The notes beneath the pieces were generated by a model that was not told where the DNA came from, did not search any database, and was given only the letters and a program-made list of their open reading frames with translations. From Clostridia bacterium (GTDB lineage Bacteria; Bacillota; Clostridia; UMGS1810), in assembly GCA_016293435.1 (NCBI GenBank), contig JAEDEG010000032.1, positions 1-28,503 on the forward strand: DNA of 28,503 nucleotides, given 5' to 3'. Shown here piece by piece: positions 1-7,387 of the stretch. The first letter of the stretch is position 1. Every line of letters begins with the position of its first letter. Both the position numbers and the translations under genes were made by a program.

Positions 1-1
1 T

Positions 2-838
2 TTAATATTTTTTCGACATTAAGGCATGCTCTGTTTCTTTGATAGACTCAAGCGACTCAGAAGAACGATTATAAACCACATAAAAATACAGTGCATCTAT
101 AATCGCAAGCTGTACAATTCTTGAATTCAATGCAAGTATATTATATTGAGTTTCGTCTGCACTTGTCGACAAAACAATATCACTGCAGCGCAGAATGGGT
201 GATTTGCCGATGTTTGTAATTGCGATTGTCCCGGCGCCGTGCTCTTTTGCGATTTTAAGAGCATCAATAATATCCTTTGATGAGCCGGAGTGCGATATGG
301 CAAGGGCAATATCACCGTCTCCAAGATGAGAAGCCGCAATAACCTGCATGTGATTGTCTGAGTATGCAACAGCATTCAAACCTGCTCTAATAAATTTGTG
401 TGAGGCATCAAGGGCGACTGATGCAGAATTGCCAAGACCAAACACAACAATTTTGCCGGCATTGCAGATTTTTTTTGCCGCGAGCGAAAGATTGTCGGGG
501 TTCAATGATTTTTTTGTCATTTCTAACGAACAGTATATATCATTGCACACCTTTTCATACATGTTAAATGCAGAATCATCGCCTGTAATGCTGGTATTGA
601 CTGTTATACTGCCGCTTTCAGATGCCAGTGAAATTTTAAGCTCCTGATATCCGCTCAGTCCCAGCCTTTTTGAAAATCTTACAATTGTTGCTTCGCTGCA
701 CTGGCACTTCTCCGCCAGCTCCACAATAGAAAGTGAAATAAGCTTTCCGGGATTTTCGTTAATCCAGTCAGCAATTCTTTTTTCTGCCTTTCCCATCTCG
801 TTATATAATATTTTTATATTAAGTGAAGTTTTGTTCAT
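2..838 (-). CDS. RpiR/MurR-family transcriptional regulator (HTH plus SIS domain)
   Basis: Probable cytoplasmic DNA-binding regulator of amino-sugar catabolism, 278 residues, the usual family length. Residues about 1-80 form the HTH_6 domain; its helix-turn-helix lies in SIVELAEKCQCSEATIVRFS. Residues about 125-240 form a sugar-phosphate-binding SIS domain with the GLGNSA and ISHSGSSKD loops. The start is set by AGAGG about 8 bases upstream of the ATG. The stop lies within the first four bases of the window, so the gene is complete. It is divergent from the NagA/NagB-like operon, as RpiR/MurR regulators often are from their targets. The family senses phosphosugars such as GlcNAc-6-P or MurNAc-6-P; which ligand applies here is not visible. 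Family call very secure, ligand unknown. Confidence 0.93.
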   Translation of the reverse strand: MNKTSLNIKILYNEMGKAEKRIADWINENPGKLISLSIVELAEKCQCSEATIVRFSKRLGLSGYQELKISLASESGSITVNTSITGDDSAFNMYEKVCNDIYCSLEMTKKSLNPDNLSLAAKKICNAGKIVVFGLGNSASVALDASHKFIRAGLNAVAYSDNHMQVIAASHLGDGDIALAISHSGSSKDIIDALKIAKEHGAGTIAITNIGKSPILRCSDIVLSTSADETQYNILALNSRIVQLAIIDALYFYVVYNRSSESLESIKETEHALMSKKY

Positions 839-869
839 TGAATTTACCTCTTACTTATTGTATTTATAT

Positions 870-898
870 ATTATACATTATATTAATTGTTTTGTCAA
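870..898 (-). promoter_or_regulatory. Sigma-A promoter of the RpiR-family gene
   Basis: Read on the minus strand, a perfect TTGACA (893-898) is followed by a 17-base spacer and a perfect TATAAT (870-875). It lies about 32 bases upstream of the regulator's ATG and predicts a short leader. Confidence 0.85.
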
Positions 899-932
899 AT
901 AATCCGCTGACAGTATGCGTGTTTAGGTGAAG

Positions 933-957
933 AATTGTTTCGAAAATTACAACAATT
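933..957. promoter_or_regulatory. Candidate operator in the divergent rpiR/nagA-like gap
   Basis: Perfect 7-bp inverted repeat AATTGTT (933-939) and AACAATT (951-957) with 11 bases between. The eight-base palindrome TTTCGAAA (938-945) overlaps its left arm. It lies between the two divergent promoters, 15 bases before the nagA-like -35 box. RpiR regulators bind as dimers to AT-rich inverted repeats, so this is the best candidate site; binding is inferred. Confidence 0.45.
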
Positions 958-972
958 TTACTGCTTTATACA

Positions 973-1001
973 TTGCTTAAAGGCACGATTTGTGTTATAA
1001 T
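973..1001 (+). promoter_or_regulatory. Sigma-A promoter of the nagA-like/nagB-like operon
   Basis: TTGCTT (973-978), 17-base spacer, then TATAAT (996-1001) with an extended -10 TGT at 993-995. It lies 49 bases upstream of the chosen ATG. Confidence 0.8.
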
Positions 1002-1050
1002 CATTTAAATTTTAATAATTGTAGCATTTAAATAATTTGGAGTGGTGCTT

Positions 1051-2229
1051 ATGTTAATAAAAGGGGGAACATTAATAACCCCTTTTTCCAAAAAACAAAA
1101 TACCGATATATTCGTTAAAGACGGTATTATATCCGATATCGGCGCAATCGGGAGCGGAGATGATATATTCGATGCAACCGGCTGCTATGTATGCCCCGGG
1201 CTTGTTGACATACATACCCATGGCGGCGGCGGAGGTGACTACATGGATGGCAGCGAAGAGGCTTTTGACAGGGCACTAAAATTTCAGTCAGAAAGCGGTG
1301 TCACTTCAATTCTTGCTTCTTCCGTAACAGCACCGGTCAATCAAATTGAAACAATGCTTTCGATATCAAGAAAATATATGTCCAGGACTGATTTGCCATG
1401 CCGTGTGCTTGGTGTTCATTTGGAAGGCCCATATATTTCCTATGCCAAAAAAGGCGCACAGCCGGCTCAGTATCTTCGTGTTCCATCAAAAGACAGCTAC
1501 GACTTTATTCTCCGCAATAAAGATATAGTCAAAAATGTGACCATTGCCACAGAGCTTGACGGTGCTGTCGACATGGTAAAGGAACTTCGCAAAAATGGAA
1601 TCGTTGTTTCCTGCGGTCATGACGATGGCAGGTCAGACACCATCATTGCGTGTATTGAAGCCGGTGTTACCAATTGTACCCATTGGTACTGCGCTATGTC
1701 CACCGCATCAATGGTGGATGGTGTAAGAAGCGTTGGTATGATGGAGACAGCTCTAATAGACCCCAGACTCACAATTGAGCTCATTGCCGACAATCATCAC
1801 ATAATTCCCGAGCTTGCCCGCCTTGCATATCAAAATAAGGGCGCTCTTGGTATTTGCCTTGTCTCCGACTGCCTCAGAGCGGGAGGCATGGAGGCTGGTG
1901 AAACCTTGTATAACCTTGGCAGCTGCAATGACCCAAACTCTCAACGTTTCAGAGTGTGTGACGGTGTTGCACGTATGGAAGACGGCACTCACTATGCCGG
2001 AAGCATCCAACCGATCAGTCGTATGATAAAAAATCTCGTATATGATGCCCGTGTTCCGCTTGAAGACGCAGTCTGTGCCGCATCATATACGCCATCTCGC
2101 ATCATAGGAATGGATGATCAAATTGGTTCTGTCGAAATTGGCAAGAAAGCCGATTTTTGTATTATGGACAATGAGCTTAATGTAGTTGCCACAATCCTAA
2201 ATGGCAAAACAGTATATGCGAAAAATTAA
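1051..2229 (+). CDS. nagA: NagA-like N-acetylglucosamine-6-phosphate deacetylase (amidohydrolase)
   Basis: Cytoplasmic amidohydrolase expected to remove the acetyl group from an N-acetyl-hexosamine 6-phosphate. Length is 392 residues, normal for NagA. ATG 1051 is preferred because GGAG at 1039-1042 is 8 bases upstream; the in-frame GTG at 1042 overlaps that site. Visible motifs: HTHGGGGG (His55, His57), HLEGP (metal Glu125), CGH (His190), CTHWYCAM (His211), LVSD (catalytic Asp273), then the C-terminal LNGK strand. E. coli NagA reads THLYNAM at the fourth motif; here the substrate-contacting Asn is Cys, and IADGLH has become IADNHH. It is first in an operon with the nagB-like gene 18 bases on. 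Fold and deacetylase class are secure; the exact amino sugar is less sure. Confidence 0.88.
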   Translation: MLIKGGTLITPFSKKQNTDIFVKDGIISDIGAIGSGDDIFDATGCYVCPGLVDIHTHGGGGGDYMDGSEEAFDRALKFQSESGVTSILASSVTAPVNQIETMLSISRKYMSRTDLPCRVLGVHLEGPYISYAKKGAQPAQYLRVPSKDSYDFILRNKDIVKNVTIATELDGAVDMVKELRKNGIVVSCGHDDGRSDTIIACIEAGVTNCTHWYCAMSTASMVDGVRSVGMMETALIDPRLTIELIADNHHIIPELARLAYQNKGALGICLVSDCLRAGGMEAGETLYNLGSCNDPNSQRFRVCDGVARMEDGTHYAGSIQPISRMIKNLVYDARVPLEDAVCAASYTPSRIIGMDDQIGSVEIGKKADFCIMDNELNVVATILNGKTVYAKN

Positions 2230-2247
2230 TATGAGGAGAACAAAACG

Positions 2248-3075
2248 ATGACAAACACCTATACCTGTTCAAGTGAAGAATTTATGAAAAACAAAAGAAT
2301 GCCTGTTCGTATAATGGAAACAGAACAGGACATGTACGAAGAAATAGCGCAGATAATGGTAGATACCATCAAAGCTAAAAACGAAGAGAAAACCCTCATT
2401 ATTTGTCCTGTCGGCCCTATCATGCAATATCCCATATTTGCCCAAAAGGTTAACAAAGAAAGAATCAGCCTCAAAAACGTGTGGTTTGTAAACATGGACG
2501 AATATCTTGATGATAATGATGAGCTTATCGCTCGCTCATCAATTCTTAGCTTTCGTTCCACCATGGATCGTCTTTGCTACTCTCAGATAGACCCCAATCT
2601 TGTAATGCCCGAAAGTCAGAGGCTTTTCCCTATTCCCGGCAAAGAAGCCGAAATCGATGCTCTCATCGAAAGCATGGGTGCCGATCTTTGTCTTACCGGT
2701 GTTGGCATAAACGGACACATTGCTTTTAACGAGCCGCCTGAGGCCGGTGACCCCATTTCGGACAAAGAGTACGAAAACATTTCCACACGCTGTCTTGATA
2801 TTTCGCGTGAGACCATTACCAATAACGGTGCCAACAAGATTTGCGGTGCACTCGATGTATTTCCCAAGCGTTGTGTTACTCTTGGTATGAAACAGCTTCT
2901 TTCGGCAAAAAAATTTAAAATATATCTCTACTGCAATTGGCAGTGGGGCATAATGAGGAAAGTTGCTCTTGAAGAGCCTACCCGCACTGCTCCTGCTTCA
3001 TTTTTGCAAAATCACCCCGATGCCGAAATGGTAATAACCGAAGATTTGTACAAGAAAAATCTAAATATAAACTAA
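2248..3075 (+). CDS. nagB: NagB-like glucosamine-6-phosphate deaminase/isomerase family protein
   Basis: Expected to turn the NagA product (glucosamine-6-P or a relative) into a ketose phosphate plus ammonia. Length is 275 residues. Family motifs: NMDEYL (Asp84), GVGINGHIAFNEP (Asn155, His157, Glu162), and near the C-terminus RTAPASFLQNHPD, as in the NagB PAS-LQ-H segment. Asn155 replaces the Asp of E. coli NagB; B. subtilis NagB, as I recall it, also reads NGH here. The N-terminal phosphate loop is different: canonical TGGTP is replaced by CPVGPIMQYP. The ribosome site GAGGAG precedes the ATG. It is co-transcribed with the nagA-like gene and followed by a terminator. It could act on a modified amino sugar instead of GlcN-6-P. 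Confidence 0.82.
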   Translation: MTNTYTCSSEEFMKNKRMPVRIMETEQDMYEEIAQIMVDTIKAKNEEKTLIICPVGPIMQYPIFAQKVNKERISLKNVWFVNMDEYLDDNDELIARSSILSFRSTMDRLCYSQIDPNLVMPESQRLFPIPGKEAEIDALIESMGADLCLTGVGINGHIAFNEPPEAGDPISDKEYENISTRCLDISRETITNNGANKICGALDVFPKRCVTLGMKQLLSAKKFKIYLYCNWQWGIMRKVALEEPTRTAPASFLQNHPDAEMVITEDLYKKNLNIN

Positions 3076-3096
3076 AATATTTGTGATTAAATATCC

Positions 3097-3146
3097 AAAC
3101 GCTCTCACGTTAAAGGTCTTAAAGGGTCTTATGTGAGAGCGTTTTT
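3097..3146 (+). terminator. Rho-independent terminator of the nagA/nagB-like operon
   Basis: Perfect 12-bp stem AAACGCTCTCAC (3097-3108) and GTGAGAGCGTTT (3133-3144), a 24-base loop, then a run of T. The loop holds a near repeat, TTAAAGGTCT and TTAAAGGGTCT. It lies between convergent genes, but the minus-strand side has only three T after the stem, so it mainly serves the plus strand. Confidence 0.88.
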
Positions 3147-3167
3147 GAATTTATATTCAATTTATGC

Positions 3168-3974
3168 TCAAAGCTTCTTTTTTAGCGTGTGCCCCGTCAT
3201 TTTCTTATATAGTCTGCATAGATGCGAACCATCATAAAATCCGAGTAGTGATGCAATTTCATCAATAGTTTTGCTTGTGTTAACAAGCTCCTCTGCCCGC
3301 ATCAGCCTAATTTGGTTTCGATATTGAAGCGGGCTTTTTCCGCCTGAATACTGCTTGAATTTTCTGACAAATGTAGACTCGCTCAAAAAGCACATATCAG
3401 CAAGCTCTTTATTTGAATGATTTTCCTCCGGAGAGCTTTCGATAGTGCTTATTGCTTCGGCAATTGAATCATATATTTTGTCTCTGCCTTCTGAATGACT
3501 TTCGTCCGAAAAGAACTTGTCAAGCATGTCAAACAGCTCAGCTTTCAGCTTGAGTGAATTGGTTGAGGGGTGAAGCACTGAAAATAGAATTTTTTTGAAC
3601 ATATTATAAAAACGGCTGTCGCTGTCATGACAAATAATTTTTATATCTTCGTCCGATTCAATAACATTGCCGTCTTGGTCACGAATGTTGAAAGATATTC
3701 CTATCCCTGAGGTGCATTCGTCTCCGTTTGCTGCAGAAGAGGTATATCTGGTGCCGTGAGGCAAAAACAAAATATCATGCTTATTAATGGTGCATATGTG
3801 TTCGCCTCTGCGAAAATAATTTCTTCCGTTTTCAAGCTGATAAAAAATAAGGTACTTATTTCTTCCTTGCAATTCATAGTTATATTGGTTATCTTCTTTC
3901 CAAATAGAATGAAATGCTACAATATCTGTTATATTACAGTCGATAGAGCAAAAGTTATTGTACGTAAACTTCAT
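3168..3974 (-). CDS. AraC-family transcriptional regulator 1
   Basis: Cytoplasmic regulator of 268 residues. The N-terminal half (about 1-135) is a cupin-like effector domain (NKHDILFLPHGTRYTS). The C-terminal 100 residues carry two helix-turn-helix motifs, NKELADMCFLSESTFVRKFK and IDEIASLLGFYDGSHLCRLY, as in AraC/XylS proteins. The start is fixed by GGAGG about 8 bases upstream. The gene is divergent from the Gfo/Idh-epimerase operon starting at 4261, its most likely target. A repeated 17-bp element appears at its own leader and before that operon. The last residues, KKKL, end right after the second motif, so it has no long tail. The effector sugar cannot be read from sequence. Confidence 0.92.
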   Translation of the reverse strand: MKFTYNNFCSIDCNITDIVAFHSIWKEDNQYNYELQGRNKYLIFYQLENGRNYFRRGEHICTINKHDILFLPHGTRYTSSAANGDECTSGIGISFNIRDQDGNVIESDEDIKIICHDSDSRFYNMFKKILFSVLHPSTNSLKLKAELFDMLDKFFSDESHSEGRDKIYDSIAEAISTIESSPEENHSNKELADMCFLSESTFVRKFKQYSGGKSPLQYRNQIRLMRAEELVNTSKTIDEIASLLGFYDGSHLCRLYKKMTGHTLKKKL

Positions 3975-3986
3975 AATTTCCTCCGC

Positions 3987-4004
3987 TGATTGTTTTTTAC
4001 AATC
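3987..4004. repeat. Copy A of a 17-bp repeated element, at the araC 1 leader
   Basis: TGATTGTTTTTTACAATC. The core GATTGT-N5-ACAATC is a perfect inverted repeat. It lies just upstream of the araC 1 ribosome site, suiting an autoregulatory operator. Copy B at 4161 matches 16 of 17 bases in the same orientation. Function inferred. Confidence 0.55.
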
Positions 4005-4057
4005 GAAACACTTTTTTTAAGTATATCACAAAAGAATATGAAAATCAATACCCGATT

Positions 4058-4086
4058 ATTTAAGTTATAATTGCAATTATTGTCAA
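4058..4086 (-). promoter_or_regulatory. Probable promoter of araC 1
   Basis: On the minus strand, perfect TTGACA (4081-4086), a 17-base spacer and TTAAAT (4058-4063, 4 of 6 matches). The spacer contains the 14-bp perfect palindrome ATAATTGCAATTAT (4067-4080), a possible second regulator site. The -10 is weak, so confidence is moderate. No clear sigma-A promoter is visible for the plus-strand operon at 4261, which fits a promoter that needs an activator. Confidence 0.5.
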
Positions 4087-4160
4087 GTATTTGTCTAAAA
4101 AAAGCCAACTATAATTTGATCAATTATATATTCTATATAAATATAGCATTCATTTTTCTC

Positions 4161-4178
4161 TGACTGTTTTTTACAATA
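4161..4178. repeat. Copy B of the 17-bp repeated element, upstream of the Gfo/Idh operon
   Basis: TGACTGTTTTTTACAATA, one mismatch to copy A over 17 bases, followed in both copies by two variable bases and AAA. It lies 82 bases upstream of the ATG at 4261, a usual distance for an AraC activator site. ATAGCAT also occurs twice nearby (4144-4150 and 4204-4210). Confidence 0.5.
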
Positions 4179-4260
4179 AAAATGCGGTTTTCTCTAATGC
4201 ACTATAGCATGTGTTGTTGTAAAATAGGATTATCACATAAATGATTAAGGAGCTGAAAAA

Positions 4261-5313
4261 ATGAAGAAGTACAATATCGGTATTATCGGATACGGAGGTA
4301 TGGGCAGCTATCATCATACCCGTATAGAAAAGCCTGAGGGCATTCGCTTCCATTCGGTATATGATATCTCTGCCGAAAAGCTTCGAAGTGCCTCCGATAA
4401 AGGTCTAAAAACATATGATACTCTAAGCGCATTTTTATCAGACGATAAGCTCGATGCGGTTTTGGTAGCTGTACCAAATGACTGTCATCGTGAGCTGTGT
4501 ATGGCTTGTATGAACGCCGGAAAGCATGTTATATGTGAGAAGCCCGTTGCGCTAAACAGCGCAGAGCTCGACGATATGATAGAATGTGCCGAAAAAAACG
4601 GTGTCATATTTACAGTGCATCAAAACCGCCGTATGGATGAGGATTATCGCATTATAAAAAAGATTTTTGACGAAAATATGATAGGCGATGTATTTCGTAT
4701 AGAATCCCGCGTTCAGGGATCCCGAGGCATTGCCGACACATGGCGTCGACGCAAGGCTCATGGGGGAGGTATGCTCTATGACTGGGGCGTTCATCTCATC
4801 GACCAGATGCTTGACATGGTTCCGGGCAGGATAACGTCAGTAAATGCAGAATTTCAGTATATCAGCACAAACGAAGTAGACGATAATATTCGTCTTACTA
4901 TGAACTTTGAAAACGGCATTTCTGCTTTGGTTGAAATCGGCACATGCAATTTTATAATGCTTCCCATATGGTATATGTGTGGCAGAGAGGGCAGCGTGCA
5001 GATTGATTATTGGAATCTTGAGGGCAGAATATATCATCTCAAAGATAACGATATTAAGTTTGAAGACGAAATTCCTTCAACATTGGTTGGTCCATCAATC
5101 ACCTTTGCTCCCCGAGCATCAGACACAATGGAAGAGCTCCCGCTTCCCAAGGCAGATGTGGACAAGGCATTTTTTTATAAGAATTTCTATAATGCTCTTG
5201 AAGGAAAGGAGGAGCTTATTGTATCAATACCTCAGATTAAGCGTGTTATGAAAATTATCGATACAGCTTTTGAATCAGGAAGACTTCACAAAATTATTGA
5301 ATGTAATATATAA
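4261..5313 (+). CDS. Gfo/Idh/MocA-family NAD(P)-dependent oxidoreductase 1
   Basis: Cytoplasmic sugar or cyclitol dehydrogenase-like enzyme, 350 residues. The N-terminal Rossmann fold begins with GIIGYGGMG (residues 7-15), followed by CEKPVAL (Glu93-Lys94-Pro95), where the family's conserved lysine sits. The C-terminal alpha/beta domain contains GGGMLYDWGVHLID, with candidate catalytic Asp174, His178 and Asp181. AAGGAG lies 8 bases before the ATG. It is first of three genes, with 29 bases to the next oxidoreductase. Known family members oxidise hydroxyls of glucose, inositol, N-acetyl-hexosamines or glycosides, and some retain NAD for oxidation-elimination-reduction cycles. Substrate cannot be assigned. 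Confidence 0.9.
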   Translation: MKKYNIGIIGYGGMGSYHHTRIEKPEGIRFHSVYDISAEKLRSASDKGLKTYDTLSAFLSDDKLDAVLVAVPNDCHRELCMACMNAGKHVICEKPVALNSAELDDMIECAEKNGVIFTVHQNRRMDEDYRIIKKIFDENMIGDVFRIESRVQGSRGIADTWRRRKAHGGGMLYDWGVHLIDQMLDMVPGRITSVNAEFQYISTNEVDDNIRLTMNFENGISALVEIGTCNFIMLPIWYMCGREGSVQIDYWNLEGRIYHLKDNDIKFEDEIPSTLVGPSITFAPRASDTMEELPLPKADVDKAFFYKNFYNALEGKEELIVSIPQIKRVMKIIDTAFESGRLHKIIECNI

Positions 5314-5342
5314 AATTTTAAATGCAGAAAGGAAACTATGTC

Positions 5343-6410
5343 ATGAAAAAAGTTAGAGTAGGTTTAATCGGTATAGGCGGAATTTGTAACGGAGTACATA
5401 TTGAGGGTTACAAAAAGGTAGAAGAATGTGAAATAACAGCTATCTGTGACATTGACATCTCCAAGCTCAAAAAGGTTGGCGACAAGCTTGGTATTCCCGA
5501 AAACCGAAGATTCAAAGATTACAAGGATATTATTGCCTGTAAGGATGTTGACGTTGTAGACATTGCAACATGGAACTCTGTTCACTGCGAAATTGCCAAA
5601 GCCGCAGCTCTTGCCGGCAAGTCTTTTTCTATAGAAAAACCCGTGGGCATGAACTACGCCGAAGCACTTGACCTTTCAAAGACCACAGAGGAAATGGGTG
5701 TAGAATCCTTTGTTACTCTCAGCTGGAGGTATCGTCCCTATACAAGATACGTTAAGCACCTTATTTCAACCGGCAAGGTTGGCAAGCTTTATCATATTTA
5801 TGTTCGCTGCATCAAGGATTCAGGCCTCTGGGAGGGCAGAAAGAGAGAATGGAGATTTGATAAATCCAGAGGCGGCTCCGGAGTACTCGGTGATCTTGGT
5901 TCACACATGGTAGATATTGTACGTTTTTGGGGTCAGGAATTTAAAGATGTATACTGCAAAACCGGTATTTTCATTAAAGAGCGTCCCTCCGAAGAAGACG
6001 GCACGATACTCCCGGTTGATACAGACGACTGGTGCAATATTATTGCTTCTCTCGAAAGTGATACAAGCTGCACAATTCAGCTAACCAGATGTGCTACCAC
6101 AGTTGCAAATCTCATGCAGTTTGAGGTGTACGGCGATAAGGGTAAGCTTATTTATACTTTCCTCGACGATGTCCAGTCAATCGAATTTGTTGATGCCCAA
6201 ACAAAAGAAAAAGAAATGCTTACTCCTCCGCCGCAGTTTGATGCAATTCAATCCAAATCCTTTATAAACCTTGTGAACGGTATTGAGGATGAATATACCG
6301 CCAAAATTACTCAGGGTCTTGAATGTCAGGCTGTTCTTGATGCTGCTGTTCGTTCATCCGAAGAAAACCGAGTTGTTACAATTGAAGAAATTAAAGGAGA
6401 AAATAAATAA
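5343..6410 (+). CDS. Gfo/Idh/MocA-family NAD(P)-dependent oxidoreductase 2
   Basis: Second oxidoreductase of the operon, 355 residues from the chosen ATG 5343. The earlier in-frame ATG at 5322 lies before the AAAGGA ribosome site (5328-5333) and is not used in my reading. The Rossmann motif is GLIGIGGI near the N-terminus; the lysine motif is IEKPVG (Glu98-Lys99-Pro100); the catalytic region is GDLGSHMVDIVRFWG (His188, Asp191). It is clearly different from oxidoreductase 1, so they are not a recent duplication. The stop TAA overlaps the next gene's ATG by one base, pointing to translational coupling. It likely acts on the same sugar as the epimerase, perhaps reducing a 3-keto intermediate (inference). 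Confidence 0.9.
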   Translation: MKKVRVGLIGIGGICNGVHIEGYKKVEECEITAICDIDISKLKKVGDKLGIPENRRFKDYKDIIACKDVDVVDIATWNSVHCEIAKAAALAGKSFSIEKPVGMNYAEALDLSKTTEEMGVESFVTLSWRYRPYTRYVKHLISTGKVGKLYHIYVRCIKDSGLWEGRKREWRFDKSRGGSGVLGDLGSHMVDIVRFWGQEFKDVYCKTGIFIKERPSEEDGTILPVDTDDWCNIIASLESDTSCTIQLTRCATTVANLMQFEVYGDKGKLIYTFLDDVQSIEFVDAQTKEKEMLTPPPQFDAIQSKSFINLVNGIEDEYTAKITQGLECQAVLDAAVRSSEENRVVTIEEIKGENK

Positions 6411-7243
6411 TGAAATTAGGCACCCTGCTTCGCATAACCGATATAAACGAATCTGATTGCAAGTTCAGAGAGCTTGCGGAATTAGGCTTTACATCGTGTC
6501 AGCTTGTGTACAAACCCGATGAATATACTTTCAAAGCAGCAAAGATAATAAAAGATACAGCTCATGCCAATGGTATTGAAATATCGGCTCAGTTCTGTGG
6601 ATATAAAGACAATCATAGTGTCTTTGACAACTACTATGGATTTAAGACTTCGGGGCTCAATATAGAGGCCTATCGCTTCGATAGGCTTGAATATGTCAAA
6701 AAAGCCGCTTCATTTGCTCATGAAGCCGGCATTACAGATATTGTAATTCATGCAGGATTTATTCCCAACAATCCGTTTGCAAACGAGTATGCGCTTATGA
6801 TTGCTGCCATAGAGCATTTGTGTGCTCACTGTGCTTCCATGAATATGAATGTACTTTTGGAGACGGGCGGCGAAGCAGCAGTTGCACTTTTGAGGCTGAT
6901 TTGTGATATCGGCAGAGATAATCTTTTTGTTAATCTTGACCCTGCCAATATGCTTATGTATGGATATTCCAACCCCGTAGATGCTATGTATACAATCGGT
7001 AAGTATGTCCGCAACATACATGGAAAAGACGGCGTTCCGCCCACAGACCCCCGAAAGTTAGGTGACGAAAAGCCGATAGGAGAGGGAATGGTAGATTTTT
7101 ATAAGTTGTTTGAGATTTTGCGCGATTTGGGATATGACCGCTATATTACTATTGAACGGGAAACATCCGGCGAAGAACAGAAAGCAGATATTATTAAGGC
7201 TAAGAAATATTTTGAAACTATGCTGAGCAAACTATATAACTGA
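6410..7243 (+). CDS. TIM-barrel sugar-phosphate isomerase/epimerase (AP endonuclease 2-like fold)
   Basis: Probable metal-dependent sugar isomerase or epimerase of the xylose-isomerase-like TIM-barrel superfamily, 277 residues. Candidate metal and base residues follow the family order: Glu151 in LLETGG, Asp177 in NLDPAN, His204 and Asp207 in IHGKDG, Glu249 in ITIERE. The ribosome site AAAGGAGA sits inside the end of the upstream gene, and start and stop overlap by one base. It is last in the operon. Pairing with two Gfo/Idh enzymes recalls E. coli YcjR/YcjS, where epimerisation goes through a 3-keto sugar, and other gut 3-keto-glycoside systems. It could alternatively be an IolE/IolI-like enzyme. 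Confidence 0.85.
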   Translation: MKLGTLLRITDINESDCKFRELAELGFTSCQLVYKPDEYTFKAAKIIKDTAHANGIEISAQFCGYKDNHSVFDNYYGFKTSGLNIEAYRFDRLEYVKKAASFAHEAGITDIVIHAGFIPNNPFANEYALMIAAIEHLCAHCASMNMNVLLETGGEAAVALLRLICDIGRDNLFVNLDPANMLMYGYSNPVDAMYTIGKYVRNIHGKDGVPPTDPRKLGDEKPIGEGMVDFYKLFEILRDLGYDRYITIERETSGEEQKADIIKAKKYFETMLSKLYN

Positions 7244-7328
7244 TATTTCAAAATATATTTATCTTTCGATTTTTTGAAAAAAACATAAACAAAACATATT
7301 TGGACACATACTGTGGCTTAATTGGATA

Positions 7329-7357
7329 TGGACATACTCGATTGTGTCGGTTATAAT
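7329..7357 (+). promoter_or_regulatory. Sigma-A promoter of araC 2
   Basis: TGGACA (7329-7334), 17-base spacer, TATAAT (7352-7357), 31 bases before the ATG. A second TGGACA followed by CATACT lies 28 bases upstream (7301-7312), so the -35 region resembles a repeated site that may allow autoregulation. The 144-bp gap before araC 2 otherwise shows only a weak AT hairpin. Confidence 0.72.
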
Positions 7358-7387
7358 AGAACTATAAACTGATCGGGGTGCAATTAT

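Noticed and set aside
4091..4113. TTGTCT and TATAAT as a promoter for the Gfo/Idh operon
   Set aside because: The spacer is only 13 bases, too short for sigma-A.
7246..7279. Inverted repeat TTTCAAAA / TTTTGAAA after the epimerase gene as a terminator
   Set aside because: The stem is only A/T apart from one C/G pair, the loop is 18 bases and no T run follows on the plus strand. It is too weak to call.
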